A stretch of DNA of 64,000 nt from Coriaria nepalensis. Taxonomy: Eukaryota > Streptophyta > Magnoliopsida > Cucurbitales > Coriariaceae. Both the position numbers and the translations under genes were made by a program. The DNA lies in assembly GCA_027186245.1 (NCBI GenBank), contig CP114496.1, positions 3,417,501 to 3,481,500 on the forward strand, written 5' to 3'. Below, one piece after another: positions 62,101 to 64,000 of the stretch (the first letter of the stretch is position 1; every line of letters begins with the position of its first letter). The notes beneath the pieces are model-generated. The model searched no databases and was not told the DNA's origin. It saw only the letters and a list, made by a program, of their open reading frames with translations.

Positions 62101-63003
62101 CTAGTCACCAAGCAACTCACTGAAGATAATTTTTCCCAGTGGTTGTGGGCTATCACTTGAGCTCTCAATGCCATAAACAAACTTTGTTTTGTTAATGGTA
62201 CTCTCCCAACTCCGACCAAGACCGATCCCACTTTCCTTCAATGGGATCAAACAAAAGACATGGTCTTCACATGGCTTCGCAACGCCATTGAACCTACTCT
62301 TGCTAGTTCCCTCGACTTTCATGACACCCCTCAAGCCTATGGAATGATGTTATCTCTCGTTTTTCCCATGAAAACAAAGCTCGTATTTTTTAGATTAAGC
62401 GTGACTTGGCCTCCCTCAACCAATCACACCTCTCTATCTCGAACTATTATGGCTGACTCAAATAACTTAGGCAAGAACTTGCCTCCCCTTAACCCATGAC
62501 CGATCTAACCACCTATCAACAATGGGAATCCAACGAGAAAAATCTACCAATTTCTCCTAAGCCTCAACAACTCGTACTTGGCACTTCATACCCAAATCTT
62601 AGCTACCAAACATCTACCATTTATCAACAAAATTTTGTCTATCCTCTTTAAAGAAGAAAAACAGAGGCTTCTCCATATTCCTAAGATCACTGAATTTGTA
62701 GCCATGGCCATTCCTAAACCACTCATTCGTAAAAATAACTACAAATGCATAGAGTTTGTTAAAGATGGGCATACCCGTGAATGATGTTGGATGCTCGTCG
62801 GATATCCTTCTAGAAGAGAACCTCACCAGCCAACACGGGCCTCCATTCTTGGAAAACCTTCAAATTCTACCATGTCTGCCTCTGTCTCTTTGTTGATGAC
62901 TCCCCTCCATGGTATTTCGCTGGACAATCTTCAACAGTTGCTAAATCTCCTCCGCCAGCCCATTGTTCCGCCAATGACTCCCTTTGTGGCTGCACATCTT
63001 TAG
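62101..63003 (+). pseudogene. Copia element E gag remnant
   Basis: LVTKQLTEDNFSQWLWAIT opens the gag, followed by NAINKLCFVNGTLPTP and FLQWDQTKDMVFTWLRNAIE, then a frameshifted stretch. A later piece has HTQILATKHLPFINKILSIL followed by EEKQR, matching the copia gag pattern (QIL...PLPSI...F..ILQEERQR). Stops and frameshifts occur after about 62390 and again near 62500. Confidence 0.85.
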
Positions 63004-63059
63004 ATATGCCAACCTCCGCCTTTGTCAACTTCGTGGGTAACACTTCTCAACACCCTCTC

Positions 63060-64000
63060 TCTCTCTATTCCTCATCCACGACTTAGATCGTGGATTCTGA
63101 CGCCTCTCACCATATGTGTTGTCGCCGATCAACATTTTCCTTCCTTTGTAAGCTTCCCTCACTAATTCCAATTTGTCTTTCTACGGGTGCCCACATTTAG
63201 GTCACGATAATGGGAGATATTTCCCTTAATTCTCTTTTTTTTTTTTTTGCCTAATGTATATTTGGTCCCTGACTTTTCATTTAATCTTCTTTATGTCCCC
63301 CTTTTAACTGAAGAACTAAATTATGTCCTTCTCTTTTCTTCCACTCATTGTTTATTGCAGGACCTAACGTCGAAGAGGTTGATTCGAGCGGCTGAGTTGC
63401 ATAACGGGCTATGTGTCTGTCAAACTAGGCAAATCCATACTTAATCCACAAAATGTGATTTCTCCTTATGGCACCAATGGCACAAAACTAGGTCATCTGT
63501 CTCGCATTTTAATTCTGAATATTATTAGTATTTCTAAACACTATTATGATTGTGATATTTGTCTTCGTTCAAAGCATACTAGACTTTCCTTTATAAGTTC
63601 TTCGAATAAAAGTACAATGTCATTTGATCGGATTTTTTGTAATATTTGAGGTGGTTATAAAATTGTTTCTCTGACTTGTGAACATTATTTTCTTACAATC
63701 ATTGATAATTTTTCTTGGTACACTTGGATATATTTAATGCGTTTTAAATATGAAGCTATTGGTTTTTTAATTAGTTTCTTTGCACTTGTTAAAAATCAAT
63801 TCAATTCCTCCATAAAATGCATTAAAATTGATAATGGCTAAAAATTCCTTTCACATCAACTCTAAACTTTTTTCTCCAAAAATAGAATTTACATGAACAT
63901 ACTTGTGTTGAGACTCCCCAACAAAATGAGCTAGCCAAACGTAAACATCGACATCTTCTTAATGTTGCTCGGTATCTTCATTTTCAAGCCCATTTATCAC
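63060..64000 (+). pseudogene. Copia element E protease and integrase remnant
   Basis: IVDSDASHHMC (about 63090-63122) is the protease region, with the catalytic DSG changed to DSD. The pre-integrase has VYLVPDFSFNLLYVPLL and YYDCDICLRSKHTRLSF. The integrase gives YFLTIIDNFSWYTWIYLMRF and a broken IKIDNG.KFLS. Stop codons interrupt it. It continues past the right edge. Confidence 0.85.

Larger units (their letters stand above)
61858..64000 (+). mobile_element. Ty1/copia element E, 5' part (runs off the window)
   Basis: It has a 189-base LTR, a primer-binding site, gag, protease, pre-integrase and the start of integrase in normal order on the plus strand. It inserted into the aspartic protease pseudogene. 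The rest of the element, with the 3' LTR, lies beyond 64000. Confidence 0.85.

Overview
This is a piece of a nuclear plant chromosome. The base composition is AT-rich, GT-AG introns interrupt the genes, and the three well-preserved genes are plant families. Most of the remaining sequence is a graveyard of plant transposons. The two large genes have the residue detail of eudicot proteins, but I cannot name the species.

Three genes look intact, all on the plus strand. (1) 2401-6883 is a two-exon ZEITLUPE/ADAGIO gene: a blue-light LOV, F-box and Kelch clock protein of 613 aa. (2) 26943-28790 is a three-exon gene for a 139 aa proline-rich plant-conserved protein of unknown function. (3) 48102-53812 is a 14-exon P-type plasma-membrane H+-ATPase of 950 aa, complete from its start codon to a C-terminal 14-3-3 binding end. 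I see no functional link between these genes; each has its own promoter region and untranslated ends.

Between them lie decayed mobile elements. 8.0-10.4 kb is a tandem array of about 500-bp units between inverted flanks. 11.5-14.3 kb is a large palindromic element with a degenerate telomere-like (TTTAGGG) core, followed by a second inverted repeat at 14.3-15.2 kb. 15.8-17.6 kb is GC-richer DNA that may come from the mitochondrial genome. 18.0-22.4 kb is a wrecked PIF/Harbinger element (transposase plus Myb/SANT-like ORF), itself hit by two later insertions. 31.9-37.0 kb is an eroded copia element whose left LTR carries a Tourist-like MITE. 37.6-39.5 kb is a hAT transposase relic. 40.9-46.0 kb is a minus-strand Ty3/gypsy element that keeps gag but shows no pol.

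From 54.3 kb to the right edge there are pieces of three different copia elements, a MuDR transposase tail, a glycine-rich gene fragment, and an aspartic protease pseudogene interrupted by a copia element with a 189-bp LTR.

I found no convincing new biological system. The best material is structural: insertions dated against each other by target-site duplications, a related empty site inside the window, a gag-only gypsy element with a possible antisense ORF, and two unusual palindromic or tandem elements. All calls are from reading the sequence; no database search or alignment program was run.
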